Origin: Opitutales bacterium
Lineage (GTDB): Bacteria > Verrucomicrobiota > Verrucomicrobiia > Opitutales > UBA953
Direction of reading: 5' to 3'
DNA length: 64,000 bases
Assembly: GCA_030725715.1 (NCBI GenBank)
Contig: JANRFG010000006.1
Span: 59,688-123,687 of the forward strand
The notes under the pieces were generated by a model. That model was not told where the DNA came from, did not search any database, and saw nothing but the letters and a program-made list of their open reading frames with translations. This document shows positions 53,403-61,552 of this stretch, piece after piece (position 1 is the stretch's first letter; every line of letters begins with the position of its first letter). The position numbers were made by a program, and so were the translations under genes.

Positions 53403-53431
53403 ACTATCCCGAGCCGGACCGCCGGGGTCAA
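53403..53431 (-). promoter_or_regulatory. Candidate promoter of tRNA-Gly(TCC)
   Basis: On the minus strand TTGACC (53431-53426), a 17-bp spacer and GATAGT (53408-53403), followed 16 bp later by the tRNA 5' end. Good sigma-70-type spacing between the two tRNA genes, so this tRNA can be transcribed alone. Confidence 0.55.
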
Positions 53432-53448
53432 GCCTCGGCCCGTGGTCC

Positions 53449-53522
53449 TGGAGCGGGTAACCAGACTCGAACTGGTGTCACCACTATGGGAAAGTGGGGT
53501 CCTACCACTGAACGATACCCGC
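53449..53522 (-). tRNA. tRNA-Gly (anticodon CCC), CCA encoded
   Basis: Minus strand. Same acceptor GCGGGTA/TACCCGC as its neighbour; anticodon arm CCACT-TTCCCAT-AGTGG (CCC), T-arm ACCAG-TTCGAGT-CTGGT, discriminator T, genomic CCA. It differs from the TCC tRNA at few positions outside the anticodon arm, implying duplication. Confidence 0.96.
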
Positions 53523-53540
53523 GTCGTCAGGAACACGGGC

Positions 53541-53568
53541 ATCCTGCCGGCGGCCTCCGGCCCGTCAA
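53541..53568 (-). promoter_or_regulatory. Candidate promoter of tRNA-Gly(CCC)
   Basis: TTGACG (53568-53563 on the minus strand), 16 bp, CAGGAT (53546-53541), about 18 bp before the tRNA 5' end. The -10 is weaker than in the neighbouring promoter. Confidence 0.4.
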
Positions 53569-53622
53569 GCCGGCGCCGCCGTTTGCGCTTCACGGGAAGC
53601 CCGCTTCCGTCATCCTCCGCCC

Positions 53623-54798
53623 ATGGCCCGCTCCTCCGCTCCCGTCGTCCGTGACGTCCTGATGATGGCGACTCCTTCCAAGAACGCCGACCTGCGTTGG
53701 TTCGGCGGCTTCCACGCCTCCGATCCGTTCCCGGCCTTCTCGGTCGGCCGCCGCCGCATCGGCCTCCTCCCGGGCATGGAAGTCGGCCGCGCGGAGGACG
53801 AATCCGCTTTCGATGAGGTCCTCAATCTCACGGCGATCATCGGCGACCTCCGCAAGACCAACCCGAAGGCGGGCGTGGCCGACGCGATCGTCTTCGCCGC
53901 CCTCGAGCGTGGCGTCCAACGCTTCCGCGTGCCGGCTGATTTCCCGGTGGGCCTCTTCCAGCGCCTCCGTGAACTCGGCCTCGAACTCCACGCCGTCGGC
54001 GCCCAGCAGGCCGAGCGCGGCGCGCCCGAGCTTTTCCCGGAACGTCAGGTGAAGTCGAAGGCCGAACTCGCCGGCATCCGCGCGGGCAACGCCGCCGCGG
54101 TCGCCGGTTTCAAGGCGGTCGAGCAGGTGCTCGCGGAATCCAAGGCGGACAAGAAGGGCGTGCTGCAGTGGAAGGGCAAGACGCTCACGGCGGAGATCCT
54201 CAAGGAGGAGGCGCAGGTCGCGATCCTCCGCAAGGGCGCGCTCTGTGACATCGGTCTGATCATCGCCCCCGGCGACCAGGCGGTGGACTGCCATTGCTCC
54301 GGCTCCGGCCCGGTCCGCGCCAACGAGCTCATCGTCTGTGACATCTACCCCCGCCACATCGCGTCGCATCACTACGGCGACATGACCCGCACCTACCTCA
54401 AGGGGAAGGCCAATGCGAAGCAGCGCAGGATGGTGCTCGCGGTGCTCGAGGCCCAGCGCCGCGCGATCAAGGCGATCCGCGCGGGTGTGACCGGCGCCAA
54501 GGTCCACACGGTGGTGCAGGAATATTTCAAGTCCCTCGGCTATGAGACGGGCCTGAAGAAGGGCGTCTACGTCGGCTTCTTCCACGGTACGGGCCACGGC
54601 CTGGGCTACGACATCCATGAGGACCCGGCGCTCTCCACGCGCAATCCGCTCCCGCTCGTCGCGGGCCATGCGGTCACGGTCGAGCCGGGTCTCTACTATC
54701 CGGGCATCGGCGGCTGCCGTTTCGAGGACTGCGTGGTGGTCACGAAGCAGGGCTGCGCGTTCCTCTCCTCCCATCCCTATAACTGGGAGATCGCCTGA
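53623..54798 (+). CDS. M24 metallopeptidase (Xaa-Pro aminopeptidase-like)
   Basis: A 391-residue pita-bread peptidase. All five metal ligands are visible: Asp in VCDIYPRH, Asp in YGDMTRTYLKG, His in FFHGTGHGLGYDIHEDP, Glu in TVEPGLYYPG and Glu in GGCRFEDCVVV. The N-terminal creatinase-like half is short. It begins 101 bp past the tRNA pair and leads a run of folate/lipoprotein genes. Confidence 0.92.
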   Translation: MARSSAPVVRDVLMMATPSKNADLRWFGGFHASDPFPAFSVGRRRIGLLPGMEVGRAEDESAFDEVLNLTAIIGDLRKTNPKAGVADAIVFAALERGVQRFRVPADFPVGLFQRLRELGLELHAVGAQQAERGAPELFPERQVKSKAELAGIRAGNAAAVAGFKAVEQVLAESKADKKGVLQWKGKTLTAEILKEEAQVAILRKGALCDIGLIIAPGDQAVDCHCSGSGPVRANELIVCDIYPRHIASHHYGDMTRTYLKGKANAKQRRMVLAVLEAQRRAIKAIRAGVTGAKVHTVVQEYFKSLGYETGLKKGVYVGFFHGTGHGLGYDIHEDPALSTRNPLPLVAGHAVTVEPGLYYPGIGGCRFEDCVVVTKQGCAFLSSHPYNWEIA

Positions 54799-54800
54799 GC

Positions 54801-55097
54801 ATGGCCAAGGGGCGGGGCAGGGCGGGCACGCATACGTCGCTGACCGACGCCGCCCGTCCCGTGGCCGAAGCCCTCGAGCGCCATGGCCGCGTCTCCCGCG
54901 GGGTGATCAGCGCCCGCGTCCGGGCGAGCACGCTCTCGATCAAGATCATGAAGCTCGGAGGCGGGCTGCGCCTGACGGTCGTCTCGAAGGGCTCCCGCCA
55001 GGAGCTCCATGTCTACGGCCTCACGGCCGAACGCGCCGGCGAGATCCTTTCGGGCCCCGACTTCTCGGGCTACAAGCTGAACTTCGCCGATGAGTGA
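54801..55097 (+). CDS. Conserved small protein (DUF2103-like)
   Basis: A 98-residue basic protein: GRAGTHTSLTDAARPVAEAL, GVISARVRASTLSIKIMKLGGGLRLTVVSKGSRQELHVYGL. The HTSLTDAAR start and the QEL-x-V-Y end recall the predicted metal-binding DUF2103 family, from memory and with low certainty. It overlaps pabB by 8 bases. Confidence 0.5.
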   Translation: MAKGRGRAGTHTSLTDAARPVAEALERHGRVSRGVISARVRASTLSIKIMKLGGGLRLTVVSKGSRQELHVYGLTAERAGEILSGPDFSGYKLNFADE

Positions 55098-56559
55098 CAC
55101 GCCCGTCATCGTCGCCGAGGTGACGACCGCCGATTGGACCGCCGCCGGCTCCGGTTGGACGCACCTGCCTTACCTCGCGCGCTTCCGCGCCGAGCGTCTG
55201 CCGGCTTCCTGGGAGGCGTTCTTCACGGGACGCCACCATGCGGTGCTCGAGAGCGGCCGCACGGGCAGCCTGACGATCGCGGTCCCGGCCGCCCCGCGCG
55301 CGACGCTCTTCTTCGCCGACGGACGCGTGGTGCTCCACGCCGAGGACGGCGCGCACGAGGAGACGACCGAAAAGCCTTTGGCCTATCTGCGCCGCTGGTC
55401 GCGTGAGGTCCGCGCGCCGCGGCTCGCCGGCTGGCCCGCCTTCCAAGGCGGCCTGATCGCGTTGCTGGGCTACGACCTGGCGGCGCAGTTCGAGCCGGTG
55501 CGTTCCGCCTTGGCCGACGTCCGCGTGCCGCTCGCCGCTTTCCTCGAGGCCCATGAGGCCTGCGTCTTCGACGCCGCGAAGCAGGAGCTTACGGTCGCCG
55601 TGCTCTGTCCCGTCGGTTCGCCGAACTCGGCCCTCCGCGCCGCGCGCGCGCGCGCCCTCGAACTCGCCGCGCGCTGGTCCGCCGCCTGCGCCGCCCCGGC
55701 GCCCGCGCTGCCGCCGGCCGGCGCTCCGGCCCGCCCGCTCGCGGTGTCGTTCGACGAAGCCGGCTTCGTCCGCGCGATCGCGCGCTGTCAGGAATACATC
55801 GCCGCCGGCGATACGTATCAGGTCAATCTCTCCACGCGGCTCGAAGTGCCGGCGGTCGACACGCTCCTGGCCTACGAGGCGCTGCGCTCGGCCAATCCTT
55901 CGCCCTATATGGGCTTCGTCCGCCTGCCCGGCGTCTCCCTCGCCTGCGGTTCGCCGGAGCTCCTCGTCGAGGTCGCGGAAGGCCGCGTCGCTTCGCGGCC
56001 GATCGCGGGCACGCGCCCGCGCGGGGCCGACGAAGCGGCGGACCTCGCCTGGGCCCGCGAACTCTCGGGCGACACGAAGGAGAAGGCGGAGCACCTGATG
56101 CTCGTCGATCTCCTGCGCAATGACGTCGGCCGCGTCTCCCGACCCGGCACGGTGCGCGTGCCGGAGTTCATGGCCGTCGAACGCTACTCCCACGTGATGC
56201 ACCTCGTCTCGCAGGTCGAAGGCGACCTCGCCGCGGGCGCCGGCCCGGCCGACGTGGTCCGCGCGCTCTTCCCGGGCGGCACGGTGACGGGCGCGCCGAA
56301 GGTGCGCACGATGCAGGTCATCGCCGAACTCGAGCCGGTCGCCCGCGCCTACTACACGGGCTCCCTCGGCTGGATCGGCGCTTCCGGCGAACTCTGCCTC
56401 AACATCATCATCCGCTCGCTCTGGTCCGCCGAGGGCCGCGCCTTCGTCCAGGCGGGCGCAGGCGTCGTCGCCGATTCGGTGCCCGCCCGCGAATACGCCG
56501 AGAGCCTGCGCAAGGCCCAGGCTCCGCTCCTCGCCGCCGCCCGCGCGGCGCTCCCATGA
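55090..56559 (+). CDS. pabB: Aminodeoxychorismate synthase component I
   Basis: Aminates chorismate to 4-amino-4-deoxychorismate for folate. The 489 residues show the chorismate-binding core: YIAAGDTYQVNLSTRLE, IAGTRPRGADEAADL, HLMLVDLLRNDVGRVSRPGTV and GGTVTGAPKVRTMQVIAELE. The adjacent class IV aminotransferase favours PabB over anthranilate synthase TrpE. Its N-terminal 150 residues are less conserved. No PabA amidotransferase is nearby. Confidence 0.9.
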   Translation: MSDTPVIVAEVTTADWTAAGSGWTHLPYLARFRAERLPASWEAFFTGRHHAVLESGRTGSLTIAVPAAPRATLFFADGRVVLHAEDGAHEETTEKPLAYLRRWSREVRAPRLAGWPAFQGGLIALLGYDLAAQFEPVRSALADVRVPLAAFLEAHEACVFDAAKQELTVAVLCPVGSPNSALRAARARALELAARWSAACAAPAPALPPAGAPARPLAVSFDEAGFVRAIARCQEYIAAGDTYQVNLSTRLEVPAVDTLLAYEALRSANPSPYMGFVRLPGVSLACGSPELLVEVAEGRVASRPIAGTRPRGADEAADLAWARELSGDTKEKAEHLMLVDLLRNDVGRVSRPGTVRVPEFMAVERYSHVMHLVSQVEGDLAAGAGPADVVRALFPGGTVTGAPKVRTMQVIAELEPVARAYYTGSLGWIGASGELCLNIIIRSLWSAEGRAFVQAGAGVVADSVPAREYAESLRKAQAPLLAAARAALP

Positions 56560-57359
56560 GCCGCGTCTTCCGCAACGGCGTCCTCGCCGCGGGCGACGCC
56601 ACGCCGGGCAGCTTCCCCGCCGGCGCGGCTTTCTTCGAGACGATCGCCCTGCGCGCCGGCACGCTGGAGTGTCTCGACGACCATCTGGCGCGCCTGCGCG
56701 CCGGGATGGCCCGCGCCGGTCTCGCGCCCGGCCCGCTGGCTGCCGGAGACCTGCCAGCCTGGCGGGCGGCGCTCCGTCTGCTCGGCGGACAGGAAGGCGT
56801 GCTGCGGCTCGTCGTGGGTTCCGGCTTCGAGGAGCTCGGCCTCCGCGCGTTGCTTCCTTCGCCGGAGGTCTTCCGCCTGCGTTCGCTGCGCACGGTGCGC
56901 GACGCCGCGGAATGGCTCCCGCGTCCGAAGTCCGCCCCGTGGGCTAATTCCATGGCCGCCACCGTCGAACTACGTTCGCTTGGCGTCGGCGCCGGCGTCG
57001 AAGGCGTGCAGTTCGACGCCCGTGGCTTCGTCAGCGAAGGTTCCCGTTCGAGCCTGGCCTGGGTCGAAGCCGGCGTGCTCCATGTCCCGGCCGAATCCAC
57101 CGACCGCCTGCCAGGCACGGCGCTCGGCCAACTGATCCGCTGCGCCGGCCTGCCGGTGCGCGAGGTCGCGTCGCCCGTCCCCGTCCGCGCCGAAGCGATC
57201 CTGCTCCTACGCTCGACCCTGCCGGGCGGCGCGTCGGCCGTCTCGCATTGGGACGATGCCGAGGGACGCCCGCTGTGGTCGGGAGATCCGGCCGTCGCGC
57301 GCCCGCTGCTCGCCGCGCTGGCCGCCTGGCGTGCTCAGCGCTGCATCAGCTTCGCGTAG
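56556..57359 (+). CDS. pabC: Class IV aminotransferase, probable aminodeoxychorismate lyase
   Basis: PLP enzyme expected to release pyruvate from aminodeoxychorismate, giving p-aminobenzoate. The 267-residue protein has AAFFETIALRAGTLECLDDHLARL and the C-terminal FDARGFVSEGSRSSLAWV...LPGTAL of fold-type IV. The expected catalytic lysine region reads PKSAPWANSMAATVEL, not the usual K-x2-N, so Lys assignment is tentative. It overlaps pabB by four bases. Confidence 0.8.
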   Translation: MSRVFRNGVLAAGDATPGSFPAGAAFFETIALRAGTLECLDDHLARLRAGMARAGLAPGPLAAGDLPAWRAALRLLGGQEGVLRLVVGSGFEELGLRALLPSPEVFRLRSLRTVRDAAEWLPRPKSAPWANSMAATVELRSLGVGAGVEGVQFDARGFVSEGSRSSLAWVEAGVLHVPAESTDRLPGTALGQLIRCAGLPVREVASPVPVRAEAILLLRSTLPGGASAVSHWDDAEGRPLWSGDPAVARPLLAALAAWRAQRCISFA

Positions 57360-57712
57360 GCCGGCAGGGCCGCGGCGAGCACGAAGAGGGCGAGGAAGGA
57401 GACGCTGACGAGGGCCGCGAAGCACGTCGCGGCGAGGAGCTTGGTCATCCGCACGATGTCGTCCGTCTCGCGCAGGTGGGCGCGCGCGGCGTAGAGCGTG
57501 ACGCCGAGGCCGACGGCGAGCAGGCCGAGGAGCGCGCCGGTGAAGTGGTTGAAGAAGAGTCCGGTGAGGCCGGGCAGCGCGCCGGGTTCGCCGACGATGG
57601 TGCCCACGAGCACGGGCTGCGCGCGGAAGGCGATCGCGCCGGCGGCCGCCGGGAGTCCGGCGGTGAGGAAGACGGCCAGGGCGGAGATGATCCGGAGCTC
57701 GCGGGGGGTCAT
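57335..57712 (-). CDS. Small membrane protein, unknown
   Basis: A 125-residue protein with three or four hydrophobic segments: 7-27 (IISALAVFLTAGLPAAAGA), 50-75 (GLFFNHFTGALLGLLAVGLGVTLYA) and 92-118 (AATCFAALVSVSFLALFVLAAAL). No family was recognised. Its 3' end overlaps that of pabC by 25 bp in convergent orientation. Confidence 0.55.
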   Translation of the reverse strand: MTPRELRIISALAVFLTAGLPAAAGAIAFRAQPVLVGTIVGEPGALPGLTGLFFNHFTGALLGLLAVGLGVTLYAARAHLRETDDIVRMTKLLAATCFAALVSVSFLALFVLAAALPAYAKLMQR

Positions 57713-57798
57713 GGGCGCAGTATCCGCCCCGCTTCCGCAGGGTCAACGCCGGGATTCTCCCTCGCCAAGTCCGCGCCCGTCGCCTATCCCAGCAGGAC

Positions 57799-58887
57799 AT
57801 GGAATCCGTCTGGTATCTCTGGTTGGTCTTCGTGCTCCTCAACGGCAGCGCGGCGGGGATCTCCCTCGTCGCCGGCGTCGTCTCGGCCCTCTCGCACGCC
57901 GAACTCGAGGACCTCCGTCGCCGTCAGGCCACGGCCGCCGTCGCGCTCGAACGCTGCCGCGGCGACCAGGGCAACACCCTCGCCGCCTTCGAAGTCCTGT
58001 CGGCCGCCTTCGTCGGCATGAGCGCCTTGCTCGGCGGCGTGCTCGTCGGCGTGCGCTTCCTGCCCCGCGTCGGCGAGAGCTGGGGCTTCGCCCTGGGCAC
58101 GGTGCTCGTCGTCATCGCGATCTCTTTCTTCATGGCCTGGATGACCATGATGCTGCCGCGCAAGGTCGGCATGCACTTCCGCGTGGCCCTGGCCCCGCGC
58201 ATCGCTTCCTCCCTCCCGCTCGTCCGCGGCGCCGCCAAGATGCTCCGCATGCTCGGCAAGCTGCATGACTCGCTGGCGCCGCCCGAGGAGCCCGGCGTCG
58301 ACCGCGCCGACGCCGACATCGGCAGCCTCGCCCAGGCCGCCGCCCGCGAAGGCAAGATCACCCAGGCCGAGAGCAACCTCGTCGCCAACGCCGTCCGGCT
58401 CGACGACATCCCGGTCTCGCACGTGCTGACGCCCCGTTCCGTCGTCACGTCCATCGAGGCCGACCTCACGGTGGCCGACGTCCTCCGCCTCCACCCGACC
58501 GTGCCCCACGGCCGCATGCCGGTCTGGGAACAGAACCCGGACCGCATCGTCGGCGTCGTCCGCCGCCGCGACCTGCTGAAGGCCGCCGGCGAAGGCCGCC
58601 GTGAAGTCCGCGTGCGCGAGCTCATGGGCAAGGCCCACGTCGTGCCGGAGAACGCCACCTTGTCCGACGCCCTCCACGACCTGGTCCGCGCGCACCAGCA
58701 CCTGGCCGTGGTGGTCGATGAGTTCGGCGCCTTCGCGGGCGTCGTCACCCTCGAGGACGTCTTCGAGTCGCTCCTCGGGGTCGAGATCTACGAGAAGGAC
58801 GACCCGCACCCCGACATGCGCGAGCTCGCGCGCCAGCGCGGCCACCGCGTCGGCCGCCGGCCGGACGCCCCCAAGCCCGGCGCATGA
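57799..58887 (+). CDS. CNNM/CBS-pair membrane protein (HlyC/CorC-like)
   Basis: A 362-residue protein with an N-terminal CNNM (DUF21) membrane domain of three helices and a paired CBS module (about 205-330, DIPVSHVLTPRSVVTSIEAD, then VVVDEFGAFAGVVTLEDVFESLLG). Such proteins are linked to Mg or Co homeostasis. The usual C-terminal CorC_HlyC transporter-associated domain is missing. It overlaps lgt by 4 bases. Confidence 0.88.
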   Translation: MESVWYLWLVFVLLNGSAAGISLVAGVVSALSHAELEDLRRRQATAAVALERCRGDQGNTLAAFEVLSAAFVGMSALLGGVLVGVRFLPRVGESWGFALGTVLVVIAISFFMAWMTMMLPRKVGMHFRVALAPRIASSLPLVRGAAKMLRMLGKLHDSLAPPEEPGVDRADADIGSLAQAAAREGKITQAESNLVANAVRLDDIPVSHVLTPRSVVTSIEADLTVADVLRLHPTVPHGRMPVWEQNPDRIVGVVRRRDLLKAAGEGRREVRVRELMGKAHVVPENATLSDALHDLVRAHQHLAVVVDEFGAFAGVVTLEDVFESLLGVEIYEKDDPHPDMRELARQRGHRVGRRPDAPKPGA

Positions 58888-59687
58888 ACGCGGCCCTGCT
58901 CGCCTACTGGACGCACGACCTCGACCCGGTCGCGTTCCGCTTCCCCGAGAGCTGGGGCCTGCGCGGCGTGCATTGGTATGGGCTGGCCTACGCGGCGGGC
59001 TTCCTCGTGGCCGCCTGGCTCCTCGGCCGCTGGCGTCGCGCCGGCCTCACGCCGCTGCGCTCGGCGCTCGATGAATCGACGCTCATCACCGCCGTCATGG
59101 TCGGCGTCATCGCCGGCGGCCGCTGCGGCCACGTCTTCCTTTATGCCCGCGCCGAGTTCGCGGCGGATCCGCTGGTGTTGTTCCGCGTCTGGGAAGGCGG
59201 CATGGCGAGCCATGGCGGCTTCCTCGGCGTCCTGCTGGCCGGCGTCTGGTTCGCGCGGCGGATCAAGGCCGACTTCTACGCCGTCGGCGACCTGCTCTGC
59301 GCCCTCGCGCCGGCGGGCCTGCTCTTCGGACGGATCGCCAACTTCATCAACGGCGAGCTCGTCGGCGATCCTTCGTATCTCCCCTGGGCGGTGATCTTCC
59401 CGCGCGAGGGCGCCGAGCCGCGCCATCCGTCGCAGCTCTACGAGGCCTTCGCGGAAGGGCTGCTGCCGTTGCTCTGGGTGCTCCGTCGTTATCCGCTCCG
59501 CCTGCCGCCCGGCCGTCTCGCCGGCGAGTTCCTGTTGCTCTATTCGGCCGGCCGCATCGTCTGCGAAGCCTTCCGTTCGCCTGAGGACGGTTTCATCCTC
59601 GGTCTCACGGCCGGCCAGTTCTGGACGCTCCCGCTCGCCGCCTTCGGCGCCTGGCTCGTCTGGCGCGCCCGCCGCCGGACTGAATGA
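58884..59687 (+). CDS. lgt: Prolipoprotein diacylglyceryl transferase
   Basis: Transfers diacylglycerol to the lipobox cysteine of prolipoproteins at the inner membrane. The 267 residues have seven hydrophobic segments, WEGGMASHGGFLGVL (catalytic His) and the signature GRIANFINGELVGDPS, RHPSQLYEA and LLYSAGRIVCEAFR. It could process the NamZ-like lipoprotein in this window. Confidence 0.96.
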   Translation: MNAALLAYWTHDLDPVAFRFPESWGLRGVHWYGLAYAAGFLVAAWLLGRWRRAGLTPLRSALDESTLITAVMVGVIAGGRCGHVFLYARAEFAADPLVLFRVWEGGMASHGGFLGVLLAGVWFARRIKADFYAVGDLLCALAPAGLLFGRIANFINGELVGDPSYLPWAVIFPREGAEPRHPSQLYEAFAEGLLPLLWVLRRYPLRLPPGRLAGEFLLLYSAGRIVCEAFRSPEDGFILGLTAGQFWTLPLAAFGAWLVWRARRRTE

Positions 59688-59729
59688 TGTTGCCCGTGCG
59701 GGCCGACGGTGGGAAAACCCCCCTGCGCC

Positions 59730-60893
59730 ATGACGAACGTCCCGCTCCTTGACCTCGGCCCGCAGAACCGCGCCCTCGAAGCGCAGTTCGAAGCCGCCTT
59801 CCGCGACGTCCTGCGCTCGAACATGTTCATCATGGGCCCGCGCCTCGAGGCCTTCGAGAAGGACTGCGCCGCGTTCCTCGGCGTGAAGCACGCCCTCGGG
59901 GTCTCCTCCGGCACCGATGCGCTCCTGCTCGCGCTCATGGCGCTCGACATCGGCGAAGGCGACGAGGTCCTGCTCCCCGCTTTCACCTTCTTCGCCACGG
60001 CCGGCTCCGTCGCCCGCCTCGGCGCCACGCCGGTCTGGGTCGACGTCAATCCGCACCATTTCAACCTCGACCTGGAAGACGCCGCCCGGAAGGTCGGACC
60101 GCGCACGCGCGCGATCATGCCGGTGCACCTCTTCGGCCAGTCCGGCGACCTCGACGCCCTGCAGGCCTTCGCCGCGAAGCATCGCCTCCGGGTGATCGAA
60201 GACGCCGCCCAGTCGATGGGCGCCCGCTGGAAGGGCCGTCCGACGATGTCGTCCGGCGACTTCGGCGCGACGAGCTTCTTCCCGTCGAAGAACCTCGGCG
60301 GCATGGGCGACTCCGGCCTGGTCACGACGCAGGACGACGCCCTCGCCGAGCGCGCCCGCATCCTCCGCGTCCACGGCATGCAGCCGAAGTATTTCCACCG
60401 CGAGGTCGGCGCGAACTTCCGCATGGACCCGCTTCAGGCGGCGCTCCTCCACCTCAAGCTCCCGCACCTGCCGTCGTACAACTGCGCGCGCGCGGGCAAT
60501 GCGATCTTCTACCAGACGGCCCTGAAGGGCGTGCGCGGGATCGCTGAGAACCGTCCCGGCTTCGACAAGGCCGCGCAGATCCTCCTCCCGGTCGATTACT
60601 CCGGCCAGGGCATCTGGAACCAGTTCACGCTCCGCGTGCTCGGCGGCCGGCGCGACGCGCTCAAGGCCTTCCTCACGGGCCGTAAGATCGGCTGCGAGAT
60701 CTACTACCCGATCCCGCTCCATCGCCAGCAGTGCTTCGTCGACCAGAAGTATCGCGGTCACGACCGCGTGCCCGTCTCCGAACAGCTCGCCGCCGAAGTG
60801 CTCAGCATCCCCGTCTTCCCCGAGCTCACCGGCGAACAGCGCCAGTGGGTCGCCGACTCGCTCGCCGATTTCGCGGCCGGGAAGACGGAGTAA
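59730..60893 (+). CDS. DegT/DnrJ/EryC1/StrS aminotransferase
   Basis: PLP enzyme transferring an amino group to a keto-sugar nucleotide. The 387-residue protein shows GVSSGTDALLLALMA, VLLPAFTFFATAG, VIEDAAQSMGARWKG and the Schiff-base lysine in FFPSKNLGGMGDSG. ATG 59730 is preferred to one 21 bases upstream. It may act with the CapD/WbpM-type dehydratase at 19.9 kb in amino-sugar synthesis. The gene is followed by the repeat region. Confidence 0.93.
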   Translation: MTNVPLLDLGPQNRALEAQFEAAFRDVLRSNMFIMGPRLEAFEKDCAAFLGVKHALGVSSGTDALLLALMALDIGEGDEVLLPAFTFFATAGSVARLGATPVWVDVNPHHFNLDLEDAARKVGPRTRAIMPVHLFGQSGDLDALQAFAAKHRLRVIEDAAQSMGARWKGRPTMSSGDFGATSFFPSKNLGGMGDSGLVTTQDDALAERARILRVHGMQPKYFHREVGANFRMDPLQAALLHLKLPHLPSYNCARAGNAIFYQTALKGVRGIAENRPGFDKAAQILLPVDYSGQGIWNQFTLRVLGGRRDALKAFLTGRKIGCEIYYPIPLHRQQCFVDQKYRGHDRVPVSEQLAAEVLSIPVFPELTGEQRQWVADSLADFAAGKTE

Positions 60894-60923
60894 ACGCGCC
60901 GCAGGCGCGGAGATTCCGATGGA

Positions 60924-60951
60924 GAGTATGGAGTATCGAGTATAGAGTATC
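60924..60951. repeat. Array A: four GAGTATN heptamers
   Basis: GAGTATG, GAGTATC, GAGTATA, GAGTATC: exactly 4 x 7 bp. The reverse-complement version lies at 61400-61427. Confidence 0.9.
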
Positions 60952-60978
60952 GGGGTAGTGCTGGCCTAGCTGCATCGG

Positions 60979-61006
60979 GTAGGGTCGGCACTGCGTGCCG
61001 ACCTAG
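60979..61006. repeat. GTAG-flanked REP-like hairpin 1 (single)
   Basis: GTAG then stem GGTCGGCAC (60983-60991), loop TGC, GTGCCGACC, CTAG. Nine base pairs. The 5' GTAG before a palindrome is the hallmark of REP elements mobilised by RAYT transposases. Confidence 0.75.
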
Positions 61007-61016
61007 TTGCAACTTA

Positions 61017-61072
61017 GGTAGGGACGGTTCTCCGAACCGTCCGTTCGGCGGGCACGGAGAGCCCGCCCTACC
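61017..61072. repeat. REP-like doublet (BIME-like) hairpins 2 and 3
   Basis: GGTAGG opens and CCTACC closes an inverted pair. Inside are hairpin 2 (61022-61042, GGACGGTTC/GAACCGTCC, loop TCC) and hairpin 3 (61047-61067, GGCGGGC/GCCCGCC). Two REPs in opposite orientation make a BIME-like unit. Confidence 0.75.
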
Positions 61073-61093
61073 TCAAGACACCCCAGCCAATTA

Positions 61094-61156
61094 TCCGGTT
61101 TCCCGTTGATCCACACCTATTCGCCACCCGCCACCCGGGGCCGCCACCTGCCACCC
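61094..61156. repeat. 63-bp direct repeat copy 1 containing CGCCACC array
   Basis: The unit begins TCCGGTTTCCC and ends with CGCCACC, CGCCACC, CGGGGC, CGCCACC, TGCCACC. Copy 2 at 61553-61615 differs at about six positions. Two heptamers, a 6-base spacer, two heptamers. Confidence 0.88.
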
Positions 61157-61176
61157 GAAATGAGCAGATGCCTGAG

Positions 61177-61204
61177 GTAGGGGCAGCACCGCGTGCTGCC
61201 CTAG
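61177..61204. repeat. GTAG-flanked REP-like hairpin 4 (single)
   Basis: GTAG, stem GGGCAGCAC (61181-61189), loop CGC, GTGCTGCCC (61193-61201), CTAG context. Same design as hairpin 1 with a different stem sequence. Confidence 0.7.
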
Positions 61205-61214
61205 CTGCCTCGAG

Positions 61215-61281
61215 GTAGGGATGCGATGACATCGCATCCGTTAGGCACCAAGGCGGACGCGATAGTGATCACGTCCCTACC
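61215..61281. repeat. REP-like doublet hairpins 5 and 6
   Basis: GTAG then GGATGCGATG/CATCGCATCC (61219-61239), followed by GGACG...CGTCC (61255-61276, one mismatch) and a closing CCTACC. Same outer GTAG/CTAC geometry as the first doublet. Confidence 0.7.
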
Positions 61282-61294
61282 TATGTCAGGTAAT

Positions 61295-61322
61295 GGCGGT
61301 GAGCGGTTGGCGCCTGGCGGTT
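61295..61322. repeat. Array E: four RGCGGTT-type heptamers
   Basis: GGCGGTG, AGCGGTT, GGCGCCT, GGCGGTT, then AG: 4 x 7 bp. The same array type and ending occurs at 63971-64000. Confidence 0.85.
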
Positions 61323-61355
61323 AGGAACACATTAGCGCTAAAAGCCTATTCCAGT

Positions 61356-61387
61356 CCTCGTGCCCTCAGGCCCTCAGGCCCTCGTGT
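61356..61387. repeat. Array G: four CCTCNNGN octamers
   Basis: CCTCGTGC, CCTCAGGC, CCTCAGGC, CCTCGTGT: 4 x 8 bp. Confidence 0.85.
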
Positions 61388-61399
61388 CCTCCAGTAGTC

Positions 61400-61427
61400 T
61401 ATACTCAATACTCCATACTCGATACTC
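61400..61427. repeat. Array B: four NATACTC heptamers, inverse of array A
   Basis: TATACTC, AATACTC, CATACTC, GATACTC: 4 x 7 bp, the reverse complement of the GAGTATN family in array A with the variable base taking all four values. Confidence 0.9.
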
Positions 61428-61489
61428 TCGAATCCCCCTTGCCCACTGGACCACGTGCCAGCTTGTCCCCTGCGACTCAGTCGCGCCAC

Positions 61490-61536
61490 CTTTGCACTTT
61501 TGCACAGGAGCTCCGCTCCGATTTGCACCTTTGCAC
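61490..61536. repeat. Array H: NTTTGCAC octamers around a palindromic spacer
   Basis: CTTTGCAC, TTTTGCAC, a 15-base spacer AGGAGCTCCGCTCCG, ATTTGCAC, CTTTGCAC. Two plus two octamers. A GCGACTCAGTCGC palindrome lies just before it. Confidence 0.85.
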
Positions 61537-61552
61537 GGCTTCACATCCGGCC

